Assembly: GCA_001247695.2 (NCBI GenBank)
Contig: LGRX02003775.1
Span: forward strand, 1 to 64,000
Direction: 5' to 3'
From: Cymbomonas tetramitiformis
Lineage: Eukaryota > Chlorophyta > Pyramimonadophyceae > Pyramimonadales > Pyramimonadaceae
DNA: 64,000 nucleotides
Shown here: piece by piece, positions 10,944-21,926 of the stretch
Layout: every line of letters starts with the position of its first letter
Numbering within the stretch: position 1 is the first letter of the stretch
Position numbers and translations under genes: made by a program
Notes under the pieces: model-generated
What the model saw: the letters and a program-made list of their open reading frames with translations, nothing else
What the model was told of the DNA's origin: nothing
Database searches by the model: none

Positions 10944-13649
10944 TTAAAGGTCATCGCCGGAATCCATAAGGTATGACTTCAGATTAGTAAGCGTGACCTT
11001 CAATATATCCCCACGGGATAACATACCCACCTGCCAGGTCACAACAGGCACTTTACTTCTCAAGGTGGAAACAAAATGAGAATAAGAAATATAGTCAGCT
11101 CCCATTACCCAACAGGGGAGTCCCTTATCCCCGAGAGTGGCAGAAACGTTTGTTTTTGTCAAATTCTATACATCACAACTAACTTAAGGGCAAGTTATTA
11201 GGACGCGTTTCTATAAACAAACAAAACGTTAGCGCGCTACTTGGGGTTGAGTTCTTACCAGCTTGTCGTCCTTGTCCACCACACATAGTCGGTACAGCTT
11301 TTTGAAAAAAATAATCTGTGCTGCCTCCTCAATAGTGGCCTGTGCAAAGGTAAGAAGTCTTCTGAGCACTAAATTAATATCATAGCTCTGAACATGGATC
11401 TAAATGCCCACAGATCGCAACAACAGAAATACGCATAGAATCGCTGTGTGCCTTGGACGGCGTGTATCGTGCCGTGCTTCGTTATACATTTTGAGGGATC
11501 CTCCGTGTACACCGGCCTTTCCGGCAACTGGCAAGTGAGAAATGGCACCGTCTTAGACCGACTCCACACTCCAAACCTCCCACCAAGGCCTAATTTTCGG
11601 AAGGTATCGATAATAGTATACTTTTTCAAACCATGCTCATCAAAGCACTTGGGAATATGTGCAGGACTTGGGAAATACCGTGGACTTGATGGTCGTGGCG
11701 TCGTGCATCAGTTGCCCGCAGGTTTGAGAATTCGTTTTGTCCGCGGCTTCCTGTTCAAGGCAATGGCCGGTGCAAACTTACGGGGGGGAAGGGAACTGCC
11801 ATACAGAAAGAAATGCCATACAGAGAGGCAAGAACAACAACCTTCCAAGATACAGGCTGGTCCGAAGCACGCCCCGAGCGATAAAGTATCCCCGAGGGCG
11901 TGATAGGCCAAAAGGAAGCACAAATAAGGAAAATGGCAACCATGGACAACGTTCACCCAAAAGCCTTCCTGATTCGATATGACGTGGGTCATAAGGTTTG
12001 GCAAGGACCCGGGTGTTCGATCGAGAGGATGAAGGGAGAAGACTGTTCGGCACAAAGCGAAGGGCACGAATTCGCATACAAGGGGTTGGAGGAAGGAAAA
12101 TCTTCGGGACAAATGAGCAAAGTGCGAGGTTAACCCGCCGTTTCGGGCCAAAAGCGCTCTGCCCCGGAGGACGTCTCGAGTGCATAGGCACAAATCAGCG
12201 TTAGAAACGGGCGCGATATATGAGTGCGAGCGGGCACATGCACAGTCGCTGAAGGGTTCGCACCTTCACTGTCAAGAAAGACGACCACATCTTGTCTGTG
12301 TCACCTCCAAACTGATCGCAGCTGACAGATAAAATAGGGGGTCAGAAAGTCGAGTTAGAAGAATAATCAAGACAGAAGTGCCAGGGATATGTGCACAAAA
12401 GTAGCCCGTATACTTAGAGCAGCTGAGAGAACGAAACATCCAAACTCAAACGGATAGTAGCCCAAATAACGTTTAAGCCACAGATAAGGTGTTCCTTTGC
12501 CGCACGAGCAGGTCTGCTGTGAGGAACGAAGAGCTCAGGAACCTGTCTGACCAATGTAGATTTTTTTTCGAGGCGAAACCCTCAAGAATCAACTCTGTGC
12601 CTCATTACCTTCCAATTGCCGGGAACATATCAGTTTGCGGTTCAACGTGTCCACCTGCTCATTCCAGAGGCCGCATAAGACTTCAGTCCCGGGCACCACA
12701 TAAAGAATTCGTTGGCATCGCCAGAAGCCTGAGTTAACATAAGACCATAGACAGGAACGAAGAGCATTGCGAAGGCACCACGTGCTTTTTCAGTACTGTG
12801 TGTATGTCAACGGAAACGAAAGCGTTCGACGTTCGCACAGAGAGTGCGCAATAGTACCTGGAGATGCCTGGAGGCAAATTATATCGAACCCACTTACGAT
12901 GCCAAGTACATAACCGTCTTCATCAGTAACCGGAATGCCAGAAATGTTCATATTCACCAACAACTGTGTGTAGCACGTTCATGACCACATGGGGGGGTGT
13001 GAGTGAGCGAGAGAGTAACTGCTGGGATCTCAGGCTGCCGTACTCAAGACAAAACGCAAGCTGCTACTAAGATAATTTTCACAAGAAAATTCAGGTGTAT
13101 TTTGCTTCGAAAGATATTTGCGATTCTGAAGTATGCGGGTTCAAAAAGGATGTGACAGCTGACCTCAATAGCTGTGAGCACTGGCGAGTCCGGGGACATA
13201 GTAATAGGGTTTGCAGTCATATAGTCGCTGATAGGCATTGTGTTGTAATGTTCCTCCCAGTCAGAATTTGTTTCGGCAACTGCAGTGTTTTGAGAGTCGC
13301 GACGCTGCAACTCACCGCGCGAAGAGTATCGCGTGGCTCTAGAAACTTGTGAACTGCACTGTGGCAAACGTCCAACAGGGAAAGATCTGCAGGCCTTTGC
13401 AACGGGCTGTGATTGCGCAACCACCGACTTCGGCTGTTGAGTACCATCGTGTGAAACGCTGTGACGGCTCACAGCTACGCCAAGCTGCTTTGTCAATGAA
13501 GAGTGCATCATGCTGTTCGGTGGATACTGCAGGTTAAGCAGTCTTCCCGTTTCGTTTCTGTTTGCAGAAGGCCCACCCTGTGCAGTGTCGAATCTTTGTG
13601 CAGACACTAGTTTCTTCCACGTCGAGGTTCCCCGAGACATGCGATACAT
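10944..13649 (-). CDS. CBS-domain-pair protein (CBSX-like), multi-exon
   Basis: CBS pairs bind adenosine ligands, and the plant CBSX class tunes thioredoxins in organelles. Exons read on the minus strand are 13649-13164, 12963-12858, 11340-11259 and 11030-10944. Exon 1 encodes a Ser/Arg-rich leader of about 130 residues and then ISDYMTANPITMSPDSPVL, the start of CBS1. Exon 2 joins in frame and gives ISGIPVTDEDGYVLGIVSGF, the typical end of a CBS repeat. The third listed exon gives EEAAQIIFFKKLYRLCVVDK, and the last gives LSRGDILKVTL and a TAA stop. This is the D-x-x-x-x-x-G-x-x-x-R-G-D pattern of CBS2. At least one exon, for the start of CBS2, must lie between 12857 and 11341; I could not recognise it. 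The leader may be an organelle-targeting peptide. The start at 13649 is a guess. Confidence 0.65.
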
Positions 13650-14822
13650 AGACAGGTCCACTGATGAGTTAATTACGGAGATGCTGCCGATACGCTGTCA
13701 GTGCTTCACAAGGAAAACGACGTGGCGCAATCCGCGCAAATGGCTACCAAGAGGTCCATCTCGGCTCTATGCTGCAGTCGTACAGTTGAACAATCGTACG
13801 ACTACGAGTACCGATAGGGTCCGATACTGACATACTGTTAAAACCATTGTCGCTATCGTTAGATTCGAGATTCACAATATTTCACAATCGGATCGATTTC
13901 CATCACAATAGAAGATCGTGAACATTATCTGAACATTATCACATAATGTCATACGAGATACCACAGTTTTTCGAACCGGCGTGATCGAGAAATAAATCAT
14001 TATAAATTCAGTGGCTTGATGTATCGTAATTATTATCATAGACCGGGTTTTTTTAAATAACATGTGCCGGATTTTTGGAGACCCGATTTTTCCGACCTTG
14101 CTGCCGACGAGAGACTTGCGACCCGCGGTACCGATTGAAGGTGGGGGGTGGGGAGCTTGGACTTCGTTCGCGGATCCAAGGTCCCCCCCTTCGGTGTCGG
14201 CCAGCCCAAGTCCCCCCCCCCACCAGCTCACGAGTCACGACAGCGACATATGTAGACATCGACAGCGATCCCTTCATTTTCGCATTTGAGATTTTCTCGT
14301 AAACTTAAACTATCATGGGAGGCAGTGACTTTTGCCCCCCTTCCCGGGGGTCGGCAGCCCTGCTCTTGTGTCACCACTCGATCTGCGGTGTCAGGGTTTG
14401 GGCTCCCAGCTCTCAGCTCATAAAAACACGTACGTATTTTATTCGATCATCTTTTGGACTGTGAAAACTGTTAGCATCACCGCACAACTTTCATCGCCTG
14501 CGTGCATATATATATATATATACAACGTATATATATTCACTATATATATATTTCACACTTTCTTTAAGGTTATGGGTTAACACTAGCTGGTGACTGCTCG
14601 CGTTTATTTTCGCTACGATCATTTTGATCCCGCGCAACGCGGTATTCAGTGACGCAACGTTGCTATCCCCGGCCGACACAATAACGCAACGTTACGCATC
14701 GCCGTCATTTCCCCGTACATGCTGCAACGGCATCGGCTATTATTTCTTTGAGCGCAACGCCCAATCTTTTTCGTGCGCAAGGCACGTTTACCTCCACCAT
14801 TCCCGACTACGTCCTCCCCGAC
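13650..14822. other. Upstream region of CBS gene and 5' flank of element H
   Basis: This should contain the promoter of the divergent CBS gene and the leader of the gag-like gene starting at 14823. It has a TA-dinucleotide-rich stretch at about 14508-14552 and several GCAACG repeats at 14630-14765. I could not identify an LTR for element H here. No gene is supported. Confidence 0.5.
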
Positions 14823-14845
14823 ATGTCAGCCGCCAACGCACCTCT

Positions 14846-15087
14846 TGCGAGGAAGACAGATACGCTGTCCGGCTAAGCTCGCTAGGAATCAAACTGATAA
14901 TCTCATAAACAGTGTCTGGCCGAGGCTTTATGCTCTCGGAAACCCAGGCAGTAAACAATGACTGTACTACTGTACTGTACTACTGTATTGTACAGTGCTA
15001 GGATGTCACGGACACGAGACGGAAGCAGGGTCAGGCTAGGGGCTAGTCAGAGCCCATAATAACTAAGCCTAAACCCGAGGTCCAGCA
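14846..15087 (-). repeat. LTR of element F (3' LTR on minus strand)
   Basis: Direct repeat partner of 21679-21921, differing by a few substitutions and one small indel. It contains a short CTGTACTACTGTA-type repeat near its middle. On the element's own strand it begins TGCTGGACC and ends CCTCGCA, the TG...CA ends expected of an LTR. Confidence 0.9.
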
Positions 15088-15271
15088 CACACCCGTGGGT
15101 GTGACTACCTAGCAAGGCAGGTACAGGATATACAGCCACGAGATAATAAACAAACACCTACGTGCAACTCGGTGGAAACCGATCACTTCTAGCTGGGTGC
15201 CGGGGTCTTGACCCGGTCATCCCACTACTTGGCTAAAGCTAATCAAGCTGCCAGGATGATTGACAAGAGAC

Positions 15272-16268
15272 TCAGCCACTTTGAAGCTGGTCAGCAGAGC
15301 TGAGTTCAGCGGTCGGGATGCGAACACAGAAGATCCCCGAAGTGAATTGTAAGCTGTCCTTTTGAAATCGAGCACCACCAGGCCCAAGTGGGCAAGGTGG
15401 TTCCACAGCAGAAAGTAAATCAACCGAAGACTGCAAAGATTCCGAAAACACCGAAGAACTTAAACAAGCGGATCTCCACGGCGGTTTGAGCATCGAAGAA
15501 AGAGAGAGAACTCGATCATCCGGCGGCCAATCATGGATGCCCAGAGAGCCAAGCGGCGAATCCGAAGCAAAGAGATCTCCAGTGGACCGACGGGCGGTGG
15601 CTCCGGGCTCAACCAGGCCCCTGTCACCACCGCCCACGGCAACCAGAGATGCCGTAGCACTGGCCAGCAGAGAACAACAGAGCATCGAAGACATTAATGC
15701 ACACCGGAGAAAACTCGGCGGAGCCCGCGGACGGCACACCGGAGTCAGACTGTCCGGCGATGCTCCCCCGTCATCAAGGTCAGAGTCAGAGCCATGCCCA
15801 AGAGTGCCGAAGGAGCCAAAAGCCACCCGTTGCCCGCCGTCGGAGTCATTGTCAGAGCCGTGGTCATTGTCAGAGCCTTTAGAGTCAACGTCAGAAGTCT
15901 CGATCCTCATGCCAGCAAACAGCGGAGCCGGTGCAGAGTCGCCAAGCTGGAGTGATGGGACAGAGCCAGGCAAGCCGAGAGAGCCATGGACAGCTACTGG
16001 CGGGTCACGAGCCGCAGGCACACCACCAGCCACGAGCGCAGAGGGATCCCGAACCGCAGGCGGTGGCGGAATCGAGTCCCGTGCACCCGAGTGGAATGTG
16101 GCCAGACCAAACTGAGCCATGTCGCCCTCGTCAGCTGCCGCATCCTGAGCGGAAGCCGCCGCATCCTGAAAGTGCCGCAGAGATGTGGGCTCAGCCGTCA
16201 CAAAAGAATGTGCCGACAGCTCGCACACCTCTGGGCGACCCTCCATCGTGCAGAGCGACTCGAAGGCA
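15272..16268 (-). pseudogene. 3' part of element F gag-like gene
   Basis: About 330 codons remain open on the minus strand. They continue the gag-like protein that starts at 21239 and is cut by element G. The sequence is Ser/Asp/Pro-rich, with an acidic stretch around SDVDSKGSDNDHGSDNDSD. A hydrophobic segment (MSSMLCCSLLASATASLVAV) follows, then a polar tail to the stop. The same order of acidic region, hydrophobic segment and tail is seen in the gag-like proteins of G and H, so these are relatives. Read across G with one target copy removed, the frame continues as FDAGDEHAFESLCTMEG. An upstream frameshift near 20060 is then needed. Confidence 0.65.
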
Positions 16269-16273
16269 TGTTC

Positions 16274-16517
16274 TACCGGAATATCCTAGTTCACTAGATA
16301 TCAGAGGGTCCCGAACTGTGTGGATAAACTCGTCATAAGATAATAAACCCTAAGCTAGATATACCCGGAACGGTCTCGCAACGGTCTCGGATACTAGCCT
16401 ACCTGTGTCACAGCACGAACCTATAGATCAGTCAGCGGTCCAGTGTTGGTCCTAGGGGTCTGTCATAGGGGCCTGCACCGGGACTCCCAGTCAGGGCTGC
16501 CTATACAGATTCCAGCA
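16274..16517 (-). repeat. LTR of element G (3' LTR on minus strand)
   Basis: Direct repeat of 19764-20018, 244 bp against 255 bp. Most of the difference is a duplicated GTGTCACAG-type segment in the other copy. A third copy of this LTR, more diverged, lies at 33407-33667 in element G2. Confidence 0.9.
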
Positions 16518-16847
16518 CACCACCCCAGCACTGTGGGTGGTGACTGTCTAGGAGAGTCAGAATGTTAAGATAAGTTAGGGTAGGAGCTAGGGTGACAAAC
16601 CTAACTGCTAATTCAACTGTGCAATTCTGATACACAAATTGAAACCCTCTAGCCGGCACAAGAGCAGAAACATACAGGCAATGCAAGTCCTGCTAAACTA
16701 CTGAAAAGCTCTGTGTCAGCAAGTCGGATTGAAGAGTTCAAAGTTGTCAAAGCAAAAGCATAAACCAGATTGAAGACCGTGTTGAGGTCAAAGTACATCT
16801 CAGCACACCACCATGAAAGTGGTGTACTGCCAGAACCAGAAACATAA

Positions 16848-19364
16848 CTACTCGGGGTCGATGGCCAGAGGAGCACCGTCACCACAATGAGCACCGTAGC
16901 AGTCCACAGTAGCACGGCGGAGTAACACAGGGCTGCCAAAGTGCAAGGTGTCGGCCACTGAGAAATCATTCGCCAGAGAATTTGACGGAGTCGGTGTTGT
17001 TGATCCGTCGATCACGGGAGGCTGCACCGCACCAGGGTGCTGCCAAGTGCTGCCCGAAGGTGGCGCCTCGTCATCCGAAGACGATGCCGGCGACAACGGA
17101 GGACCGCCCTCAAATAAGATGCCTGGTGGTGGCGGCCCGGGATGCCACGGCACCGGAGCCATATAGAGGCCCTGCTGCCGCTGCACCCGCCGGTGGCGAC
17201 GAGGCGGGATGGCACATGGCACCGTGTCAAGCGGTGACTCCTCGCCCCTGCACAGCACAGGCTGCAGCGCAGCCCGACCCGATACCTGCACAGGGTCGAC
17301 GTCGTTGGCCACCGTGTAGGTGGCTGCTCCTACTCCCATGACAGAGATCAAGAGAATGAAAGAGAGAAGGAAGGGCATCCCCCACAAGCCCGCGTGGGCG
17401 GGGAAGCCCCACGGAGGCTTTCCACAGCCGTAGCTGCGGGGAGCACCCTCACGCCAATCCTCCAGAACACCACCAGAGTGAGGTGCTTGGGCCGCGGGCG
17501 TTGACGAGTGATTTGCCGAGATGGCCGAGGCCCGCGGCTTCACGACGAAGCTGCCGTCAGCGAGGTCCTCGTAATCGTCCGTGTCGTACCCCGTGAGATC
17601 AACCTGTCCGATGGCGGCGTGGTTCACGGTTTGAACGAACCCAGCGAATTCACCGTCCGCGTCCGCTGTGGTGGTCACCCGCGCCGATTGAAGTGGCGCG
17701 GGCTTCACATCTTCTCCCTGCGAGACAGGCATAGCAGGGGCCGGCACGGCGGATGCCGCTGCCGCCGCACCACCTGCCGGAACCTGCTCCTCCGGTGTGG
17801 CCACCGCTGCGGCGGGCACGCACACCAGAGCCGAAGCCCCCTGCCCGTTACCGGCAGGAGGCGGGAAAGACGCGTGAGTGTAATGCACCTGCGGGTTGGC
17901 CGCGGAGTGAACCTCCGCGGCAAGATCGTCGAGCCTGCGGAGAATGTCGTCCCCCTCGGAATCCGGCTGCTGCTCCACGGCGAAGCCGTAGGCGGACACG
18001 TCAATGCCGCCCACCGCTCCCGCAGAAAGCACCGCGGGCGGCCCGTACGCGGCTGCCGCACGCGCGAAGGACTCCGCTCCGTCATCCGCCGCCTGCTGGA
18101 ACAACGCACACATGGCGAGTGCGTGCACCCCCTCCGCGTCCTCCTCGTCGATGGGAACGCAAAATGCCGCGGCAGAGGTGGGCGGGTGTTGGCGCCCGCC
18201 CAACGGGCAGTCGCGGTAGAAGTGATACGCCTCACCTTTCCCCGCCTTCTTGCACCTACCGCAGAACGGCCTCGCCCGTTGATCGTCACGGTCGAATCCC
18301 ACCGGTGGGGCCTTGTGGGTCCCCACACGGAATCCTCGCGGCTGCTGCCCCCGCTGCTGCTGCTGCCGCTGCTGCACCCGCTCCCGTTGTTGACGCACAA
18401 CCGGAGCGGCCTCACCCCGCTGCCGCCGTACGAGCTCCGTCAGCTCCGTGATCTTCTGGAGCAGCGCATCGTACTCACTGCTGGAGAGGTGTGCGGAGAG
18501 CCCGCCCGCACCAGAAGCTGCCTTCCCCCCGTCCGTCTGCGCCCAAGACTGATAAATCTCGACCACCAAGGAGCGAAGAGAAGCAAGGGACACGTGGGAC
18601 AGGTCGGCAGCCATGGGATAGCGGACCTTTACCGCCGCGTAAAACACGGGGTCGAGGCGGGTGTAGAGAGATAATTTTCGTGTTGCCTCGGTCGGAGTCC
18701 AGTCTGAAGTCCTGTTATCCCGCACCAAACGCTGCTCCTTAGCCAAAATCGGCTGCGGGTCAACGTTTGCGGGATAACGTAAAGCCGCATGCTCCTCCTG
18801 CTGCGACTCCCGCAGCGCCACCGGCACAGAGCCCTTGATGATGTCGACAAGAGCACGTCGTCCATCTCGGTCAGTCGAGGAGTCGGTGCCAGTCAGCCAG
18901 ACATACGCGTTGCTGTGCTTCTCCACCACGAGAGCCAGAACGTCGTACAGCAGCCCATTCACTCTGCTGACCACGGGCACCAGAGGGTCGTCGAGGTCAA
19001 AGGAACGTAGCTCCAGACCAGCAGACTGAAACTCCGTGCGTAGCTGCACTACCAGGTCGGACAGGAGGCCAGAGTCGTCCGTACCGCGAAATTGATGCTT
19101 CTTGTCACCAAGAATATCCTCACGGATACTCTTGGCCCAAGCCCGATGCAGTCGTGCCTTGTAAATCTCGTCCACCAATTTGGACTGCTCCTGCAAATAA
19201 CGCCTGACGGCAACGTCCGCGTCCACGTTCGATGCAGGGTTAGGAGCGGGAACCACCGGCGTAGCAGCCGTCGGAGTGTTCCGCACCTCGTCGATCAACC
19301 TCAAAGAGGCATCGATGTCACTGTCCCTCGTGAGGGACTTCTTGGATCTCGTCGTCATACCCAT
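16848..19364 (-). CDS. Gag-like protein with spaced zinc knuckle and C-terminal hydrophobic segment (element G)
   Basis: An uninterrupted frame of about 838 codons starts at MGMTTRSKKSLTRDSDIDAS; upstream in-frame codons include no better ATG. Residues 20-330 are helical and gag-like, for example YTRLDPVFYAAVKVRYPMAA. A Gln/Arg-rich basic stretch follows, then CGRCKKAGKGEAYHFYRDC, a CX2CX9HX4C motif. This resembles the retroviral zinc knuckle but is five residues longer between Cys2 and His. Next come Ala/Pro-rich and acidic regions. A membrane-like segment (GMPFLLSFILLISVMGVGAA) and a Pro-rich tail of about 170 residues finish the protein. No protease or polymerase motif is present. The likely role is packaging element RNA; the hydrophobic segment suggests membrane contact, which is inference. 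The gag label rests on architecture and LTR context, not on a database match. Confidence 0.75.
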   Translation of the reverse strand: MGMTTRSKKSLTRDSDIDASLRLIDEVRNTPTAATPVVPAPNPASNVDADVAVRRYLQEQSKLVDEIYKARLHRAWAKSIREDILGDKKHQFRGTDDSGLLSDLVVQLRTEFQSAGLELRSFDLDDPLVPVVSRVNGLLYDVLALVVEKHSNAYVWLTGTDSSTDRDGRRALVDIIKGSVPVALRESQQEEHAALRYPANVDPQPILAKEQRLVRDNRTSDWTPTEATRKLSLYTRLDPVFYAAVKVRYPMAADLSHVSLASLRSLVVEIYQSWAQTDGGKAASGAGGLSAHLSSSEYDALLQKITELTELVRRQRGEAAPVVRQQRERVQQRQQQQRGQQPRGFRVGTHKAPPVGFDRDDQRARPFCGRCKKAGKGEAYHFYRDCPLGGRQHPPTSAAAFCVPIDEEDAEGVHALAMCALFQQAADDGAESFARAAAAYGPPAVLSAGAVGGIDVSAYGFAVEQQPDSEGDDILRRLDDLAAEVHSAANPQVHYTHASFPPPAGNGQGASALVCVPAAAVATPEEQVPAGGAAAAASAVPAPAMPVSQGEDVKPAPLQSARVTTTADADGEFAGFVQTVNHAAIGQVDLTGYDTDDYEDLADGSFVVKPRASAISANHSSTPAAQAPHSGGVLEDWREGAPRSYGCGKPPWGFPAHAGLWGMPFLLSFILLISVMGVGAATYTVANDVDPVQVSGRAALQPVLCRGEESPLDTVPCAIPPRRHRRVQRQQGLYMAPVPWHPGPPPPGILFEGGPPLSPASSSDDEAPPSGSTWQHPGAVQPPVIDGSTTPTPSNSLANDFSVADTLHFGSPVLLRRATVDCYGAHCGDGAPLAIDPE

Positions 19365-19763
19365 CTCTAGAAAAGCCTGAGGGGAGGCGGTACGCTGCAG
19401 CACGTTGGGTAGGGCCGCGGAGAAAATGCGACGTCACGGACACGGAACGAACGGTCGGGCCATGCTAGCGAGGGGCGAAGGAAGATGTCGTCGAAGTCAA
19501 AGGTGCTCAAGTCACCAGCCCAAAACACGGCAGCAGGCGGGATCAGAGCGAGCAGAGAACCGCGAATAGTGAACATTGCGACGACGAAACCCAATCCAAG
19601 CCGGCACCCCATAGCTGCGGCCCAAGTCGCTCACCGCAAGCCGCTCATCTCAAAATCTCCACTAATGCCCAAACGCGCAAACGCGCACCACCTCTCCGAG
19701 CGGCCGTTTAGCCAATCATGGCCAAACTAGCAAGTGGAATAAAGCGTGGATGGGGCCACGACC

Positions 19764-20018
19764 TACCGGAATATCCTAGTTCACTAGATATCAGAGGGTC
19801 CCGAACTGTGTGGATAAACTCTCATAAGATAATAAACCCTAAGCTAGATATACCCGGAACGGTCTCGCAACGGTCTCGGATACTAGCCTACCTGTGACAC
19901 AGCGTGTGTCACAGCACGAACCTATAGATCAGTCAGCGGTCCAGTGTTGGTCCTAGGGGTCTGTCATAGGGGCCTGCACCGGGACTCCCAGTCAGGGCTG
20001 CCTATACAGATTCCAGCA
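19764..20018 (-). repeat. LTR of element G (5' LTR on minus strand)
   Basis: Direct repeat of 16274-16517, immediately followed by the target duplication TGTTC (20019-20023). It lies upstream of the gag-like gene on the minus strand and should hold the promoter. Confidence 0.9.
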
Positions 20019-21239
20019 TGTTCATCCCCAGCGTCAAATAGAACCGCTGGAAACGAACAGCCAAGCAGTCAGTCTCATAGTCTTCAACTGCACCACAATA
20101 GTGGGCAGAGTGAAGACCGCCGTTGGGGCATTCACCATGCCAGTGCTTCAAACCACTCCGTGCACACACCGCATTCCTGCAGTGGGGCACGAAGGCACCA
20201 CTCTTCTTGTCAAATGAGACAGGAGGAGCGGTGCCAAGTGGCTGAACACCGGCACGATGATGCTTAGCGGCAAAGCGGGTAAGGTGCTTGCCCGCAGGCG
20301 GTGGCCCTTCCCGCTTCTGCCGCTTCAGGTCACGAATGTCCTGTTGCATGCGCTCCAGCTGCTTCTGCAGACTGGACAACGCCGCAGCCAGGTCAGACGC
20401 GCCATCGCCGAATGACAGGCAGAGACAGGGGCGTCAGAGACTTTCAGGCCGTGGCGGAACTGCTCCCGCACACGAGCCTGAATAGTCAGGAGAGACACGC
20501 CCTGCCGCTGGTCAGCTCGAGCCAGAGAGTTAGCCAAATCACGGTATAGCCACGAATCGCCGAGAGCCTTTAGAAACTGCCGCTTCACCGCGTCCTCTGG
20601 CAAGTTGTGGGAACGCTGAACGTCCCTCAACAGGCCATTGAACTCGCGGATGCCACGGTCAGGATCTTTGCTGCTGGGGATGCGGACCGCCAGCAGCAAC
20701 TCAAAAGAGTCAAAGGGTTCCGAGCGTTCCTGGAGCATGCGCACCACCTCAAGGGCAGCGCGCTTGCCATCTCCAGGAACGTCGGACCCAGAGGCCTCAA
20801 GCCAGTCACGAGCAGGTGAGCCAGGGCGAGCCAGAAATGTCAGAGCCGAGAGCAGCAATTCATTGGCCTCATGCCTAGCCTCAACTGCCATGTCGGTCAA
20901 GTCAAACAGGGGAGCAAACGCCGATGATTGAAGCACGAACTGCGTGCGTAACTCATGCATCAATTGTGAAAAAATGTCCACCGCGTCTGTCTCTGTCCCT
21001 GCAAAGCGCCCCGATTTTTCTCCTAGAATTTTAGTGGCAACGGTCTTGGCAACTTTTCTGTCGAAATTTTCCCGAGCCAACTGCTTGCATTTGTCCAGAA
21101 CTTCCCTCGCAGCTGCGGTGGTCGGAGCTGGCAGCTGCGGGGTGTGTGGTGTCGCAGAATGCTGCGCACCCACATCATCGAAAATAGTTTCTAATCTACG
21201 GACGCGAGACCGCGTCATGTTGTTCGCTGTGGTAACCAT
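20019..21239 (-). pseudogene. 5' part of element F gag-like gene, frameshifted
   Basis: Starts MVTTANNMTRSRVRRLETIF on the minus strand, 440 bp inside the 5' LTR. About 285 residues of helical gag-like sequence follow, including FLKALGDSWLYRDLANSLAR. Near 20385 the frame must shift to continue into a coiled-coil stretch (SLQKQLERMQQDIRDLKRQ) and a Cys/His cluster, CRNAVCARSGLKHWHGEC. That cluster is CX4CX6HX4C, a variant zinc knuckle. A second shift near 20060 is needed to join the part beyond element G. With two frameshifts and an inserted element the gene is dead. It is a relative of the G gag by layout, with little direct sequence similarity. Confidence 0.7.
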
Positions 21240-21678
21240 GATAGAGAGAGACAGGGGAGAAGGTTGAGCTAAACAGGGAGATGGCGTAAGAACTCTTACA
21301 GCGGCCAGATGTTCTGTAGAAGTCTCAGCTGAACGGACCGGAAATCACAGGTCGTAAGCGGAAGATGTAAGAGCGGCCAAAATAAGTCACGTGTGGAACG
21401 ACCTCGCCGGAGCCAGCGGCGCACGAAACAGATCAACTCTCCTTGCGACGATACTGCTGTAAAAACAATCCGTCACCAACCGCTGATCTCCTGCGCAGCG
21501 AAGGCGAGCACAACGCGTGCCGCCATCACTGCCATGTCAAAAGGCCATACCGTAAGAGTAATACACCACCGCCCAAGTGGGCGCTCAACCCCTCCTACGT
21601 CCTACTTAGCCGAACATGGCAACAGCAAGGCGTTGTGCCATCATCAGAATCACCGGAAAGCCGGTGCGGGCCATAACC

Positions 21679-21921
21679 TGCGAGGAAGACAGATACGCTG
21701 TCCGGCTAAGCTCGCTAGGAATCAAACTGATAATCATATAACTTGTGTCTGGCCGAAGCTTTATGCTCTCGGAAACCCAGACAGTGAAACGATGACTGTA
21801 CTACTGTACTGTACTACTGTACTGTACAGTGCTAGGATGTCACGGACACGAGACGGAAGCAGGGTCAGGCTAGGGGCTAGTCAGAGCCCATAATAACTAA
21901 GCCTAAACCCGAGGTCCGGCA
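21679..21921 (-). repeat. LTR of element F (5' LTR on minus strand)
   Basis: Direct repeat of 14846-15087, followed by the duplication CCTCT at 21922-21926. Confidence 0.9.
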
Positions 21922-21926
21922 CCTCT

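Larger units (their letters stand above)
16274..20018 (-). mobile_element. LTR retrotransposon G (gag-only), nested in F
   Basis: The LTRs are 16274-16517 and 19764-20018, both beginning TACCGGAATATCC and ending ATTCCAGCA on the plus strand. The duplication TGTTC flanks the element at 16269-16273 and 20019-20023. The right LTR has an extra 12-bp copy of a GTGTCACAG segment. On the coding (minus) strand the LTR starts TGCTGGAAT and ends ATTCCGGTA, so the ends are imperfect inverted repeats. TGGCCCCATCC just inside the 5' LTR could be a primer-binding site. The only gene is gag-like. Total length is 3745 bp, with no pol, so movement would need proteins from another element. Intact LTRs and an open gag make it younger than F. 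Confidence 0.9.
14846..21921 (-). mobile_element. LTR retrotransposon F (gag-only, nested host of G)
   Basis: Two near-identical direct repeats of about 242 bp (14846-15087 and 21679-21921) start TGCGAGGAAG and end in GCA. They are flanked by the same 5 bases, CCTCT (14841-14845 and 21922-21926). This is a complete insertion with target duplication. A TGGCCCGCACC stretch just inside the right repeat could be a primer-binding site, which with the gag frame sets the orientation as minus. Removing the nested element G leaves about 3.3 kb with a single gag-like gene and no protease, reverse transcriptase or integrase. It is therefore non-autonomous, comparable in plan to plant TR-GAG elements. 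Its insertion cut the H gag gene within codon 8. Confidence 0.85.

Noticed and set aside
11708..12193. 161-codon minus-strand frame in the CBS gene
   Set aside because: No CBS similarity, competing frames on the same strand, and it falls where an intron is expected.
17508..18674. 388-codon plus-strand open frame
   Set aside because: Shadow of the GC-rich G gag gene on the opposite strand, Arg/His-rich with no domain.
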